Source: Isoetes taiwanensis (lineage: Eukaryota; Streptophyta; Lycopodiopsida; Isoetales; Isoetaceae). From it: a stretch of DNA of 64,000 bases. The position numbers and the translations under genes were made by a program. How positions within the stretch are numbered: the stretch's first letter is position 1; every line of letters starts with the position of its first letter. The notes under the pieces were generated by a model. The model was given only the letters and a program-made list of their open reading frames with translations, did not search any database and was not told the DNA's origin. Positions 23,770 through 34,659 of the stretch are shown piece after piece. The stretch lies in NCBI GenBank assembly GCA_021234155.1, contig JAJEKV010000005.1, forward strand, positions 12,408,787 to 12,472,786, written 5' to 3'.

Positions 23770-25660
23770 TTCCCTATCTGATCGTTGAATCCGACGTTCA
23801 AGTAACCTGCTTCGAGCAGGTTCAAAAAAATCCAAGATCCGTCCGGGAGAACTTATCAAACCGCGAAGCGTCCTGCGATCGACCGTGTAGAAACCTAAGT
23901 GTTTTGTCGTTCGGGCAGTACAAAGGCTCTGGAATGGAGATTCGACTTCGTCATGTCGTCCTGAATGGTGAAATTACTCTAGGGACCAAGCTACACAATC
24001 ATTTTTGGTAACGAAAGAAACAAGAACCCTCTACATGGCAGTATTCCACAGCCACCTCTTAGGCCAATGGACTACGAATGTGTTAAAGATGAGCTATTTT
24101 GGCGCTTCTTGGAGAAGGGGTAGTCTTCTGCACACGAACCTTGGTCCCGAGGGTAATGTCGACGTTTTGAGTCCATTGGCAGAGTCAGTTCACAGTTCCG
24201 GTCCGGGAGAATTGCCCGTCCGTGGCCAGGGGCCTTCGAGAGAGGACCTTTGAGGCAAACTGCTTCTGGAAGGTTTTAAGGGTCCGTCTTTTGGTATCAA
24301 CACCCTCCCTCTACGTCATGACATTGTGCAAGATCCTGGCGGAATCTAACTAGGATATGACCTCCAAAACATAAATCCTGTGTGTTGCTAGGTTATTGAA
24401 GGGTTTACATTATGGAGGTCGAGTTTTAGTTGGTTGCACATGGGACATGGTCGAGAAGCTGAAATTGAAAACACGAAGCAATAGGAACTAACGGAATGGG
24501 GTTTGGATTTATCCTCCTCCCAGTGTGGCAATTAGAAATCAAGAGCGCCTTTTGCAGTAGCAAAATTATTTGGGATCATTCGGGATGCCCAATAGATCCA
24601 AACTCTGTTATTTCAGTTGCCATGGCTTCCATGTATGTTTAGAAAAGATGCACTTAGTTATCCTAAAAACGACCATGTTTTGGCCTCCGAAAAGTAAACC
24701 CTATGTGTACCTAGGTTATTGTAGGGTTTATCTTTCGAAGGCCAAAACGTGGTCATTTTCTTGGATAACTAGGTGCACCTTTTCTAAATATGTATGCGGA
24801 GCCATGGCAACAAAAATAACAGAGTTTGGATCTATTGGCCATCCCGAATGATCCCAAACAATTTTGCTACTGCAAAAGGCGCTCTTGACTTCTAATTGCC
24901 ACACTGGGATGAGGATAAATCCAAACCCCATTCCATCAATTCCTATTCCTTCGTGTTTTCAACTGCAGCTTCTTGACCATGTCCCAAGTGCAACCGACTA
25001 AAACTCGACCCCCATAACATAAACCCTTCAATAACCTAGCAACACACAAGGTTTATGTTTCGGAGGCCATATCCTCATCAGATTCGATCAGGATCTTGCA
25101 CAATGTCATCAGGTATAGGGATGGACCCTTAAAACCTTCCTGAAGCAGTTCGCCCCAAAAGTCCTCTCCCGAAGGCCCCTGGCCATGGACGGGCAACTCT
25201 CCAATGCCAGAACTGTAAATTGACTTTGCCAATGGACTCAAAACTTCAATATTACCCTGGAGACCAAGTTTCGTGGGCAGAAGACCACCCCTTCTCCAAG
25301 AAGCACCAAAGTAGCGCATGTCCAACACGTTCGTAGTCAATTGGCCTAAGAGGTGGTTGCGGAATACTGCCATGTAAAGGGTTCGTGTTTCTTTCATTGC
25401 CAAAAATGACCATGTAACTTGGTCCCTAGGGTAATTTCTCCATTCTAGATGACATGATGAAGTCGAATCTCCATTCCAGAGCCTTTGTAATTTCCTAATG
25501 ACAAAACAATTGGGTTTCTACAAATCTCGACCATACGCAGACATTTCATGCGGTTTGATAAGTTCTCTCGGACCGATCTTGATTCTTCCTAACCCGCCGA
25601 AGCGAAATTACTCGAATGGCGATTCAATGGTCTGATAGGGAAACCATATCACAACTCCTT
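23770..25660. repeat. Large inverted repeat of about 0.94 kb per arm, centre near 24712
   Basis: Left-arm words such as GGAATGGAGATTCGACTTCG, ACATGGCAGTATTCC and GATCCAAACTCTGTTATTTC return in reverse complement in the right arm, in mirrored order. The arms meet around CTAGGTTATTGTAGGGTTTA with almost no spacer, and are roughly 80-90 percent alike by eye. A third, direct-oriented partial copy lies at about 26610-26690. Translating the arms gives a similar peptide from each (KETRTLYMAVF... on the plus strand of the left arm and on the minus strand of the right arm), but I know no family for it. Transcribed, it would form a long hairpin. Confidence 0.8.
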
Positions 25661-26746
25661 TTGGCACACCTCGGTCGCTTTGGAATTTCTCAAGAACTCC
25701 ATTAGCAACTCAAAATCCTCATTTAGTTTGGCTTTCATTGACCAAATTTTGCACCGGTTTGAACTCCGAATATCTCACGATCCGAAGTTCTAATTGGCAA
25801 AAGTTTTCACCATTGCTTTCCAATAACTTTTCTCTATCGATGATGAGTAACCAATAATCAAGAATCAATTTATCTGCGCATGCCACCTCGATTTGAGTAC
25901 TGCTACCATTTTCTAGAAATGGGAAAGGTATGAACATATGAACTTTTGAGCTATTCTATTGAAATTTTCTTGTATAGATTGATCGCCTTAAGTGACATGG
26001 AGGTTCTAACCCCAACTTGAGCATAGTTTCAAGTTGGCTTCTTGTGTTTGGTCATTAAGCATGTTCGAATTTTTAGCAATTTGGATGCTTGAGCCTAGGG
26101 GCACAACCTTTCAACCATAACTAGCACTAAGGCAGGCTTGGGGCAAATGCCTGAGCTGAGTTTGGTGGGAGGGATTGAAAAAGAAAAAGTTGGAAAGGTA
26201 GAGTAAGGTGAATAAAGAACAGAAGCATGAGATATAGAAGATTTTATCACATTTAAAATACATAGAGCTCTTGCATATTGAGCAAAATTGCAGAACATAT
26301 TTCTATGTGCTTGCTTTTTAAAAGCCTAATAATGATTAAAAAAACTATGGTAATGATATAGTATGTCAAATAACAAGGCTTTTGACATTTGTGTAGATAG
26401 ATTTCTTTTCACACCCTTAAGCTTGAGTTTGAAACAACAAACAACACTTTGCAATATTGGGGCAAGAAATAAAGTTTCAATGAGAAGGGCACTTCAACAT
26501 ATTGACCATCTTAAGGACTTGAACAATCGACATAAAGAACACCCCTTAAATGGCAAAAATGCGTTGATTTCAAATGTTAAATTAGAGGTTTTGTAAAATG
26601 GGAAGAGGCTCTAGAATGGAGAATCAACTTCACCATGTCACCTTTTTATGGCAAGATTACCTTAGAGACCAAGTTATACAAGTCATTACCTTATCGAGTT
26701 CATAAATAATAGAATATAAAACAAACTAGTGTCCGAAGCGTACTAC

Positions 26747-26825
26747 TTTGTCCGGATGATGTCTCAATGCTAATTTTTGATATGCCTTTTTAATCTCAAT
26801 AGCTGTTGAGGATGGCTCAATTCCA
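26747..26825 (-). pseudogene. DnaJ J-domain exon (captured fragment)
   Basis: On the minus strand TTTTTGCAG is followed by an exon reading GIEPSSTAIEIKKAYQKLAL and then RHHPDK, ending at GACAAA before GTAGTA. The helix II pattern (IKKAYQKLALRHHPDK) with its HPD tripeptide is the signature of the J domain, which stimulates Hsp70 ATPase. Only this exon is present. Nothing on either side extends the J domain or supplies the rest of a co-chaperone. It sits inside the CACTA-like element, so the simplest reading is transduplication of a host exon. The intact splice sites mean it could still be spliced into a transposon transcript. Confidence 0.8.
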
Positions 26826-27419
26826 CTGCAAAAACAACAATTGATAAGGACCATAAACACATCTAAGTTTTGAGGCAAACAGAATTGACTACAATATATC
26901 AATGCTCCCACCAAAAATGAATTAAGGGAAAGAGACATCACTGAAGAGTATTAGTGGTCAACTACACCTTCAACTCTTTTACAATTGGTCAAGCTGCTCA
27001 TAAGCCTGCCCCAAGTCTTGCTGCATATTGTGAGATTTATTTGAAGTTGTTACATTATTTCCTTTGAGCATTCTTGTTGGCCTTCAAGAAGACTAATCAA
27101 ATGCAATGTTAACCATGTTGGCACCATGTCTTGGCCATAATCAATTTTTAACCTAAAGGTTTACACATGCCCTAAATCAATATCCAGAAGTGACAGAAGG
27201 TTTTCAAAGGTTAGAAATACACCAGTATTAGTTTTTATATCCTATAAAGGCAATGGAAACTATTAACCTTTTATCAAGGTCATAAGCTTATGACACTTTG
27301 AGGCCTCCCATGTGGTTGCCTCACTTGACTTCGAAAAAAAAAAGTCAAAGTCCAGGTCATGCAATATCAACACAACTTAACTGTTGGAGACGGGCAAAGT
27401 TTTTTCAAGCTAACTCCGA

Positions 27420-28430
27420 ATTTTTGAGCCACCTTGGGATTTCTGGGTCCACGACACCTTGATTTTTCTCTGCCTACGGAACCCTTTGGCATTCATCGGA
27501 AATCTCCACAAGCAATATCGGCTATGGGCGCACCATTGGAGCCTAGGTCTCCCCATTTGAGAACCACCTTTGTGCATCGTTTGAGTCCATGCATGGAGAC
27601 ACGAACTAGAAAGTAAAAGTTAACCCCATCCACGTGACATCTCTTTTAAAGTCGTTAGAGTCCCGTAACGTTGCCCAAATAATAACTTACCAACAACTCT
27701 AGGGCTATGTTGGAATGTCCAAGGCATCAAATTTCCACATATTGCATTCTTTACATGCAATATGCCATTTTCGATGGCAACTTGAGCCAATTTTTCAAGG
27801 TAGATAAAGATAGGTTTTTTGGAACCATTATAAAATTTTGAAGGTCTTACCAACCTTTAAATATGAACTTAAAGACATAGTATTAAATTAAGACCCACGA
27901 TCTTTAGACCATGCAACCAAGCAAATGCGGCTCCGCATAGTATCCATCTAGCAAATCTAGAGGGCACCTTGGCTAACTTATTTCCAAGATGACCTACAAG
28001 TATTTTACTAAACCATAAAATACAAAGACATTGCATGCACATAACAAATTCTATGTCTCTAGAGATGCCACATTGTCCTTGAGGAACTCTAGCAAGATTA
28101 TAAAATTGTTTGAGTACTGTGGCATGAATATAGTATTATAAGTCTATTGGGTAGATTCTTAAGTGTCCCATAAACGAGCAAATATGGGGGTCCGCTAAGT
28201 AGCTCAAACCTACAATACTAGCTAGGGATGGAAATTAATCCCCCCCCCCCAAAAACTAAATCAAGCTTAATTAAATAATACATCATTAGATAAATCGAGG
28301 AGCTTTGTGAAACATCAAATTTCATCTAAAATATAATGAGCTCAATGAAATGTTATAACTAAAATTGTAATAGGGCCTAGAAAAGCACCATCCGCATGTT
28401 TAGTCCGATGCAATATATGACTGAATAGTC
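27420..28430. other. CACTA interior, nothing recognised
   Basis: Short open frames (27434-27616 plus, 27620-27853 minus) have no familiar motif. A run of about 11 C occurs near 28240. Confidence 0.4.
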
Positions 28431-28439
28431 CTACGTGGC

Positions 28440-28714
28440 ATGATATATCTAACGTATTTTCCGGCGATGTTCCGAGCCCAAATCGGACGCTTTTTGACGA
28501 TACATATTTGATGTATATTCGACGATTAATGTGACACTTGACCGTTAAAAAAAACATGATTTATGTGAACTATATGTCCGGCGTAGTATCGTCACTTGAA
28601 AAATGAAAAATAGTAATCGTCAAATAAGTTCGTTTAAAAACTAGGTCGTCATTATAAAAATCTCTAGAAAAAATTACGACTTTTTCCACAAAAAATGCTC
28701 ATTCTCTTGTAGTG
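28440..28714 (-). mobile_element. Second, unrelated CACTA terminus inside the nested element
   Basis: The reverse complement starting at 28714 reads CACTACAAGAGAATGAGC, a canonical CACTA end. The adjoining 250 bases hold subterminal-like words around CGTCA / GACGATT. It differs from the outer element's CACAACCACC ends. No partner left end was found, so this may be a remnant. Confidence 0.6.
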
Positions 28715-28789
28715 GTTGGATCTAACCGCTGAAGTTATTTTTCACGAATGTAAAACAATACGATACATTCCCAAAGTTGAGCACACAAA

Positions 28790-29550
28790 CAATATTCCGG
28801 TGGTGGTGCTTTGCTTAAAAATAACCTCAAAAAAAAACCATACTTCCTTAAGAAATAAATGATAAAAACTACACCTACTTATGAAAATCACACTTCAGAA
28901 AAACAACTATACCACTTAAAAACTACACCTACTTAAAAACCACACCTCAAAAAACCATACTTACTTTAAAAAATAGCTACGTAAAAACTATACCTAGTTA
29001 TATAAACCACACCAAAAAAAAACACCTAGTTATAAACTACATCACTTCAGAAAACTATACTTTTTAAAAAACAACCACTTAAAAAGTACACCCGCTTATA
29101 AACCACACTTCAAAAAGCCATACTTCTTTAAGAAGCAGCTATTTAAAAGCTACACCCACTTATAAACGACACCTCAAAAAACAACACCTCGATTAAAAAA
29201 AATTATACCACTTCAGAAAATCATACTTCCTTAAAAAACAACCACTTAAAAATTATACACTTCAAAAAACTATACTTCCATAAAAAAAGACTACTTAAAA
29301 ACTACACCTAATTATAAACTACACCTCAAAAAACAACACCTTCTTAAAAACAACACCCCCTCAAAAAAATAAGCAACGCGTCTTTTAAAAAAACGACACC
29401 TAAAAAAAAGACCACATCTTCAAAAAAAAAAAAACTATAGCTCCATAAAAAAAACTACACGGCCTCCTTAATAAACCACACCTCCACATAACCACATGTA
29501 GATTTTTTGGAACAATGACATGTGGTCTTTTTGTTACTGTTGTTTTTAGG
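28790..29550 (-). repeat. Right subterminal repeat block of nested CACTA
   Basis: Dense units AAAACTACACCTACTT, CCACACTTC and CAAAAAACAACACC, the complement of the left block. They run up to the right terminal inverted repeat. Confidence 0.8.
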
Positions 29551-29577
29551 TGTGGACCCAGAATTGGGGTGGTTGTG
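29551..29577 (-). repeat. Right terminal inverted repeat of nested CACTA
   Basis: TGTGGACCCAGAATTGGGG followed by TGGTTGTG mirrors 18645-18671. Confidence 0.85.
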
Positions 29578-29958
29578 AAAATAGTAAGTATGTAATTATA
29601 GATATTGTAAAATTAATGCAGGATTTTAAAGTGCGAAGACTTGCAACACAAATTTTGTTGGAATGTGTTGCAAGGGATCAAGAGTACCTTAAGTAATAAT
29701 TGTTTATGAAAGTGTTAAATTGTGATAAACTATATGTTGTGATAACGGAGACTAATAAGTACCTTGTTTAATAGAAGTTACGAATTGACAAGTTAGTGAT
29801 AATGTAATGGCGTAATAATGATTTAAAAATATTACCTTAAGGTAATCTTAATAAATGTGTAAGTATTATAGTAGTATATCGTATGCATCAAAGTTGATTG
29901 CAGGTTAGAAGATTCCAAGGTGGGAGACCCCACGATGTTTGCCGGAAAAGATCATTTC

Positions 29959-29970
29959 AAGGTGGGGAGA
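29959..29970 (+). promoter_or_regulatory. Polypurine tract before the 3' LTR
   Basis: AAGGTGGGGAGA ends one base before the TGACGTTCC start of the 3' LTR. A similar tract (AAGGTGGGAGA) lies about 40 bases upstream. Confidence 0.7.
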
Positions 29971-29971
29971 A

Positions 29972-31629
29972 TGACGTTCCAAAGACGCGATACCTGGTCC
30001 CGGGATCGATATCGCATCGCCGTCAAACGCTGCATTACCGCCCACTCGACGCAGCGTGTAGACGTTGCCAGGAGGTAGCCCTAGGGGCAACTTGCTAAGA
30101 ATGTGCATTAGTATTAATGTGCATATTCTCCAATGTACACATTAATGTGGGCACACATTTTCATGTGGCCACTTGATGCCAAGTGGGCCATACCCAAGTG
30201 TGCAATTAATGTGCACATTTACCAATGTACACATTAATGTGGGCACACATTTCCATGTGGGCACATTTGGCCACCTAGCCATTAAAGGCAAGTGGGCCCA
30301 TTCCCAATTATCCCACATGCCTAAAGGGGATAATTGGAAACCCTAGCCAACCCCATGTCTATTTAAGGAGGGAAACCCTAACTTGCCCATTTTAAGCCCT
30401 AGGGTTTTAGAGCTCTGCTTTGGTCGCTCCAAGAGCCAAAATCGCCTCCCGACTGCTGGGCCCAGAGAATTGCACCATTAGTTTCCCTTGGTTCGAGCAT
30501 TTCAAATAGGATGGTCGAACCTCGTGTCGAGGAGGAAACTCAAGGATCAGGTATTTAGGCAATTTAATAGCTTAAACCCTCTTTTAGTCATCGAATCAGT
30601 AGGTTTAGCCTATTAAATTGCCCATAGCAGCCTTCTAGATCTCTAGATACCGGACTCTAACTAAAGAACCTAACTCTATGATATAGATTAGATCTTGTTC
30701 TTTAGTTCTTCTGTGATGTATATGGATGATGTATCTCTATGAACTCCTTGTATTGGGAAGGGGGTAGAGACCTAAAGCTTGGTAGCAGATGCTCCTAGAT
30801 TAGCCTCTCTAGCACACTATAGATTCGCTTTGTGTACAAGAACCCCACCTCCTGTTGTGGGTGAAGGGACTAGACCTGGCTCACAAGGAGGTCCATGTCC
30901 CGACTCTTGAACGATCCCTCTCCGGCGTGTAAAGTCTACCGGGATCATTGTGACTAGGTCAATGGCTTGCCACCGAAAGTGTGGGCAAGGCATGGGCTCG
31001 ACACCGGGGTGGAGTTCACCTTCCATGGGTTCACTAATAAGGGCAAGGCCCTCTAGTCACCTTGAGTCGACATGTAGATCTTCGAGGGAGTGATCCCTAC
31101 CTGCCCCATCATCGGACCTGGGAGATGTAACCCAGAATAGCCCCTTTGGCTATGCATCCCATGGGCTACGCCGAGTCCCAACACTTTTCAACCTACTCTG
31201 CAAAGTGTGCACAGGAGGGGCGGATGGAGTGGACAACCCAATGCCATGTTCTTATGCCAGCCAAATCCATTGTCATGATTACATGCGCAATGAACTCGAG
31301 ACCCAAGCTTGTCAGTCCATCCCTGTGTCTGAGTCTTGGGTAGGATTCCCTATGTGATGTGCTGATCTTTGTCTATGCAGATATGTGGTGAACCATCCTT
31401 CGTGATGGTCATGTGATGTTGATGTATGTACTACTGACATGTATGTTTACGCTTCCGCAGCTAGGTAGGCCCTGAAGGGAGACAGGGTAAAATGACCCCT
31501 TCATTCTTCCCACTGGAACTCAAGGTTGCAGTGACACGTGGAGGGCCCTGTATCAGTTGGAGCTGGTATGGGGGATGAACTCCTGTTTGTATACGGTGAG
31601 TGCACCGTATATGAGTAGGGGACGTCACA
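29972..31629 (+). repeat. 3' LTR of the 22-kb retrotransposon
   Basis: About 1.66 kb, starting TGACGTTCC and ending GACGTCACA, followed by the target copy GCAGA. It is homologous to 9256-10906 with scattered indels. Confidence 0.85.
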
Positions 31630-31634
31630 GCAGA
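31630..31634. repeat. Target site duplication GCAGA, right copy
   Basis: Identical to 9251-9255. Confidence 0.85.
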
Positions 31635-32620
31635 AGAGATCCAGTCCTCGGCGCCCCATGTTCTCAGAAGACAACTGGCAACGAATTGCAAAGATGGAGA
31701 CCCGCATACAACAACTGGAAGACTGCATCCCTTTGGCACATTTCGAAAGACAACAGCAGAAGCAAGATATACTTGACCTTGGGTTCGTGTGGACTCCCTC
31801 TCCATCATCATACAAACCATGGCACAAGGTACGCAGTGTGCTAATCAGGAGACAATGGCAACCATCTTCCGCTTCCAATCAGCAGTAGCGGAGACCGCCA
31901 CCACTATGCGAAGCGTACAAACTGCCTTTGAAGCGAGTCAGTTGGAGTTGAGAGCGCTTCAGAGGAAGGCCGAGACACGAGACCCAGAGTTGCAGGAGCT
32001 CCAGGCAACCATCGCCCAGCAAGGCAAGGGCCTTCATGCGGAAGCCCATGAATAATTACGGCAATACACATATGAATTGGCAAGGCAACAATGATTCCAG
32101 CAGGAGCTCAGCTCCCGATTACAGAGGGCGGAGGCCACAACACGGGACATGACAGATCCATATACCCGACAACCTGCAAGACGCCAAACAGGGCGGCCCA
32201 ATGCTGCATCACAAAGCAGCCCCATGCCACCACCAACCCACCATAGGCCACAACCCATGCCCCGCACATCAAAAACAGCATATGCCGCAGCAGCCAGCAC
32301 GAGCCCGACCACTTCAGAGTTCCAAGAGCGAAGACGCAGGAGCCACAATGTGGTGGTGCGCGACTTGACAGAGGAGGTAGGAGAGCACCTCATCAACCGA
32401 CTCCAGACATTGGACCGGATGACATTTCACAAGTCCATACACATTGTCAGGGCGACACGCCATAAAGCCCAGCGCCCTGACCGTCTCCGCTGGTCATCTT
32501 CACAGTCAGGGACGCGCAACAACGAGCATCCATCTTGCGCCAAGGCAGGCAGTTGAAAGGGATTGCCGGACCAAGATCTGACTCCGGCACAACAGGTGTA
32601 TCATCCATAGCGACCACGTT
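31635..32620 (+). pseudogene. LINE ORF1 (coiled-coil, gag-like), decayed
   Basis: The frame from 31658 reads MFSEDNWQRIAKMETRIQQL. After frame changes it continues through a long coiled-coil-like stretch (AFEASQLELRALQRKAETRD), a Pro/Gln/Arg-rich linker and a region with NVVVRDLTEEVGEHLINRL. The last part, in another frame, contains ILRQGRQLKGIAGPRSD and then DLTPAQQ. The LKG...DLTPAQQ ending is typical of ORF1 proteins of plant non-LTR elements, which bind the element RNA. At least three frameshifts or stops make it non-functional. It starts directly at the right flank of the LTR element and appears to continue the frame at 8990-9255. Confidence 0.6.
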
Positions 32621-32639
32621 GAAGGGGTAGAAAACCTGT

Positions 32640-33600
32640 CTCCTAGAGTAGGATCTGGTATTGAACTGTGGACTTTATCCCAAGGGCTCGTGCCAAGAAG
32701 GCTTTCTGCACCTGCTCGAGGTCATTCCAGGTGTTGAGGGATATCACCAGGCCCCACACTTCTGCCCCATACAAGAGGACCGGCTCGACCAAGGCCCGAA
32801 ACAAGTGTGATTGGTGACCCCAGGCATACAACTCTGCCTTGTGGCTGTTGTTCTGCATGGCATATAGTGCTTTCCAACCCGCGGTGACCCGCAACCTGAT
32901 GGCAGCATCCCAGTGGGTGGTAGTAGAGAACTCGATCCCCAAGAACTTGTAGGTCAGAGCCACCTCTATATCTTATCTCTGGTAAGTGAATGAGGGAAGC
33001 CTTGGCTGACAAGATGATAAAACTAGCAGCACCCTAGTTTTGGCCAAGTTAACTCGCATGCCAGTGAATCCGCAAAAAGTGTCAAGAGCATCCAGGTGAC
33101 GTTGCATATCCTCTGGGATATAGACCAAGAGGTTGACATTGCCAGCATATATGAGTTGGCAGATTGTGTGATGCATGAGATGGGCGCCTGCACCTCCATG
33201 CTCAGAGAGCCAATCTTCCAGCTGGTCAATGTATAGGCCAAAGAGTGTGGGGGAGGGGGGGCAACCCTGACGCACTCCAATACTACTGATTACCGGCTGT
33301 CCTGACAATGTGATACGGCCTGAGCATGCCTTGTATAGCCTATATAATGCATTCTGCAAGTGAAGGGGGATCCCCAGCTATCGCAGTCTGTCCCATAACC
33401 TGTCCTGGGGCACTTTGTCAAAAGCTTTTGCGAAATCCACAAAACAACAGTACAGGTTTTGTCGGTGATTTCTGCTATCCTCAATCAATGTGCGCAGAGT
33501 GAAGATATGATCAATGGTGGAATGCCTGGGCCGAAAGCCTGCTTGTGTGAGAGCTCGCACATCTGCTTCCTCTACCCATATTGTCAGCCGCTGCTCAGAG
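32640..33600 (-). pseudogene. LINE reverse transcriptase fragment, opposite orientation
   Basis: Read from 33600 down, the minus strand has QAGFRPRHSTIDHIFTLRTL, then CCFVDFAKAFDKVPQDRLW, then SSIGVRQGCPPSPTLFGLYI, LIYAGNVNLLV and, after 33000, TYKFLGIEFS and LYGAEVWG. These are RT blocks 2 to 7 of a non-LTR element, in order. The active-site box that should read YADD is YAGN, and several frame changes are present, so the enzyme is dead. The 5' (endonuclease) part and the 3' end are missing. It meets the plus-strand ORF1 head-on near 32630, so the two parts of the LINE have been rearranged. Confidence 0.85.
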
Positions 33601-33663
33601 AAGAGGGGTATTTACTCTTTCTTGTGTTCTACAACATATGGTATCCTATATTCTTTAATATTT

Positions 33664-34365
33664 TAATATTATTTCATATCCCATGATCCATTAACCATGT
33701 AGTTCCATTGTAATATTTCCTATTATGGAGCTCGTCTTATACAGAACCACCCTCAAAGGGGTCAAAACTTTTTTGGACCCATGCATAACCACATTTTAGA
33801 TAAATATTGTATTAATATTGCACGTTTAATCATTGTATATGGCATCCCACATATTGAATTGAACCATTAAATAAAATTTTTCCGCACACAACACCTCCCA
33901 CCTCCCCCCTCCCCAAAGTTGTTTTTACTAATATTCATATAGGGCATCCAATGGTAGGCAAGGAACTCTACATGCATATACGTGAATACAACACCCCCTC
34001 CCAGAACCTTTGCAACAAACCTGTATTCTAAGTAATAGTTAACTAAAACTTTCTCAAACAAGGAGTCGCACTTAACGATGGCCAAGATTGCCCAAAAGCA
34101 GCATCCAACTATCAAAGACTACCGTTGGATGCAATGTATGGATATTCAAAGGTTCAATTACCTAATATGTGGGATGCCATATACAATGATTTAATATGCA
34201 GTATTGATACGTTGTTATTAATACAATATTTATATATAATGTGGGTGTGCATATGTCCAAAAGTTTTTCGGTCCCTTTGAGGGTGGTTCTGTATAAGATG
34301 AGTTCCATACTTAGGAAATTTGCAATGGAACTAAATGGAAAAATGGATCATGAAATAATATTAAT
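33664..34365. mobile_element. Foldback element of 0.7 kb with about 210-bp inverted arms
   Basis: The left arm (from about 33664) includes CTTATACAGAACCACCCTCA and CATTGTATATGGCATCCCAC. The right arm holds their reverse complements in mirrored order, ending near 34365. The middle is C-rich. No coding capacity; consistent with a MITE or foldback transposon. Ends are AT-rich and the exact boundary and target copy are uncertain. Confidence 0.75.
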
Positions 34366-34408
34366 ACATCAATGTATATCATATCACTACACTTGATATA
34401 CTAAGCAG

Positions 34409-34580
34409 AATGAAACATCATATGCATTTAGCAAGACTTAAAGTGAACTACATTTACCAAGATGCAAAACAACAACAAGAATCATTTGTTCGTTAATGAA
34501 ACATCATATGCATTTAGCAAGACTTAAAGTGAACTACATTTACCAAGATGCAAAACAACAACAAGAATCATTTGTTCGTT
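34409..34580 (+). repeat. Exact 86-bp tandem duplication
   Basis: The unit beginning AATGAAACATCATATGCATT and ending ATTTGTTCGTT is present twice, 34409-34494 and 34495-34580, with no difference that I can see. Confidence 0.9.
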
Positions 34581-34620
34581 TATCATGCCATCAACTTGTC
34601 TTAACATGTATAAAATATTA

Positions 34621-34652
34621 CTAGTAACGGGTGCCCGGCGTTGCCGGGCATA
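34621..34652 (-). mobile_element. Helitron 3' terminus (minus strand)
   Basis: On the minus strand a hairpin GCCCGGC-AAC-GCCGGGC is followed eight bases later by CTAG and then T. This is the layout of plant Helitron 3' ends (short GC hairpin, CTRR, insertion before T). The body would extend toward higher coordinates; its TC-type 5' end was not located. Confidence 0.6.
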
Positions 34653-34659
34653 GGTACCA

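Larger units (their letters stand above)
18645..29577. mobile_element. 10.9-kb CACTA-like DNA transposon nested in the LTR element
   Basis: The left end CACAACCACCCCAATACTGG and the right end (reverse complement CACAACCACCCCAATTCTGG) form 27-bp terminal inverted repeats with one mismatch. Both are flanked by AAA (18642-18644 and 29578-29580). A CACNN start, 3-bp target copy and long subterminal repeat blocks are the features of the CACTA superfamily. No transposase frame was recognised, so it is probably non-autonomous. It carries a large inverted repeat, a J-domain exon and another CACTA end. Confidence 0.8.
9256..31629 (+). mobile_element. 22.4-kb LTR retrotransposon, non-autonomous, hosting a nested CACTA element
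   Basis: Two long direct repeats (9256-10906 and 29972-31629) both end in GTCACA, flank a primer-binding-like site and a polypurine tract, and are bordered by GCAGA. Without the nested CACTA element the body is about 11.4 kb. I found no protease, reverse transcriptase, RNase H or integrase motif in 10924-18644 or 29581-29958. It therefore looks like a large retrotransposon derivative (LARD) depending on another element's enzymes. The LTRs differ by many small changes and indels, so the insertion is not recent. It disrupts a LINE ORF1. Confidence 0.85.

Noticed and set aside
28240-28252. Run of C near 28245
   Set aside because: Simple homopolymer without associated structure.
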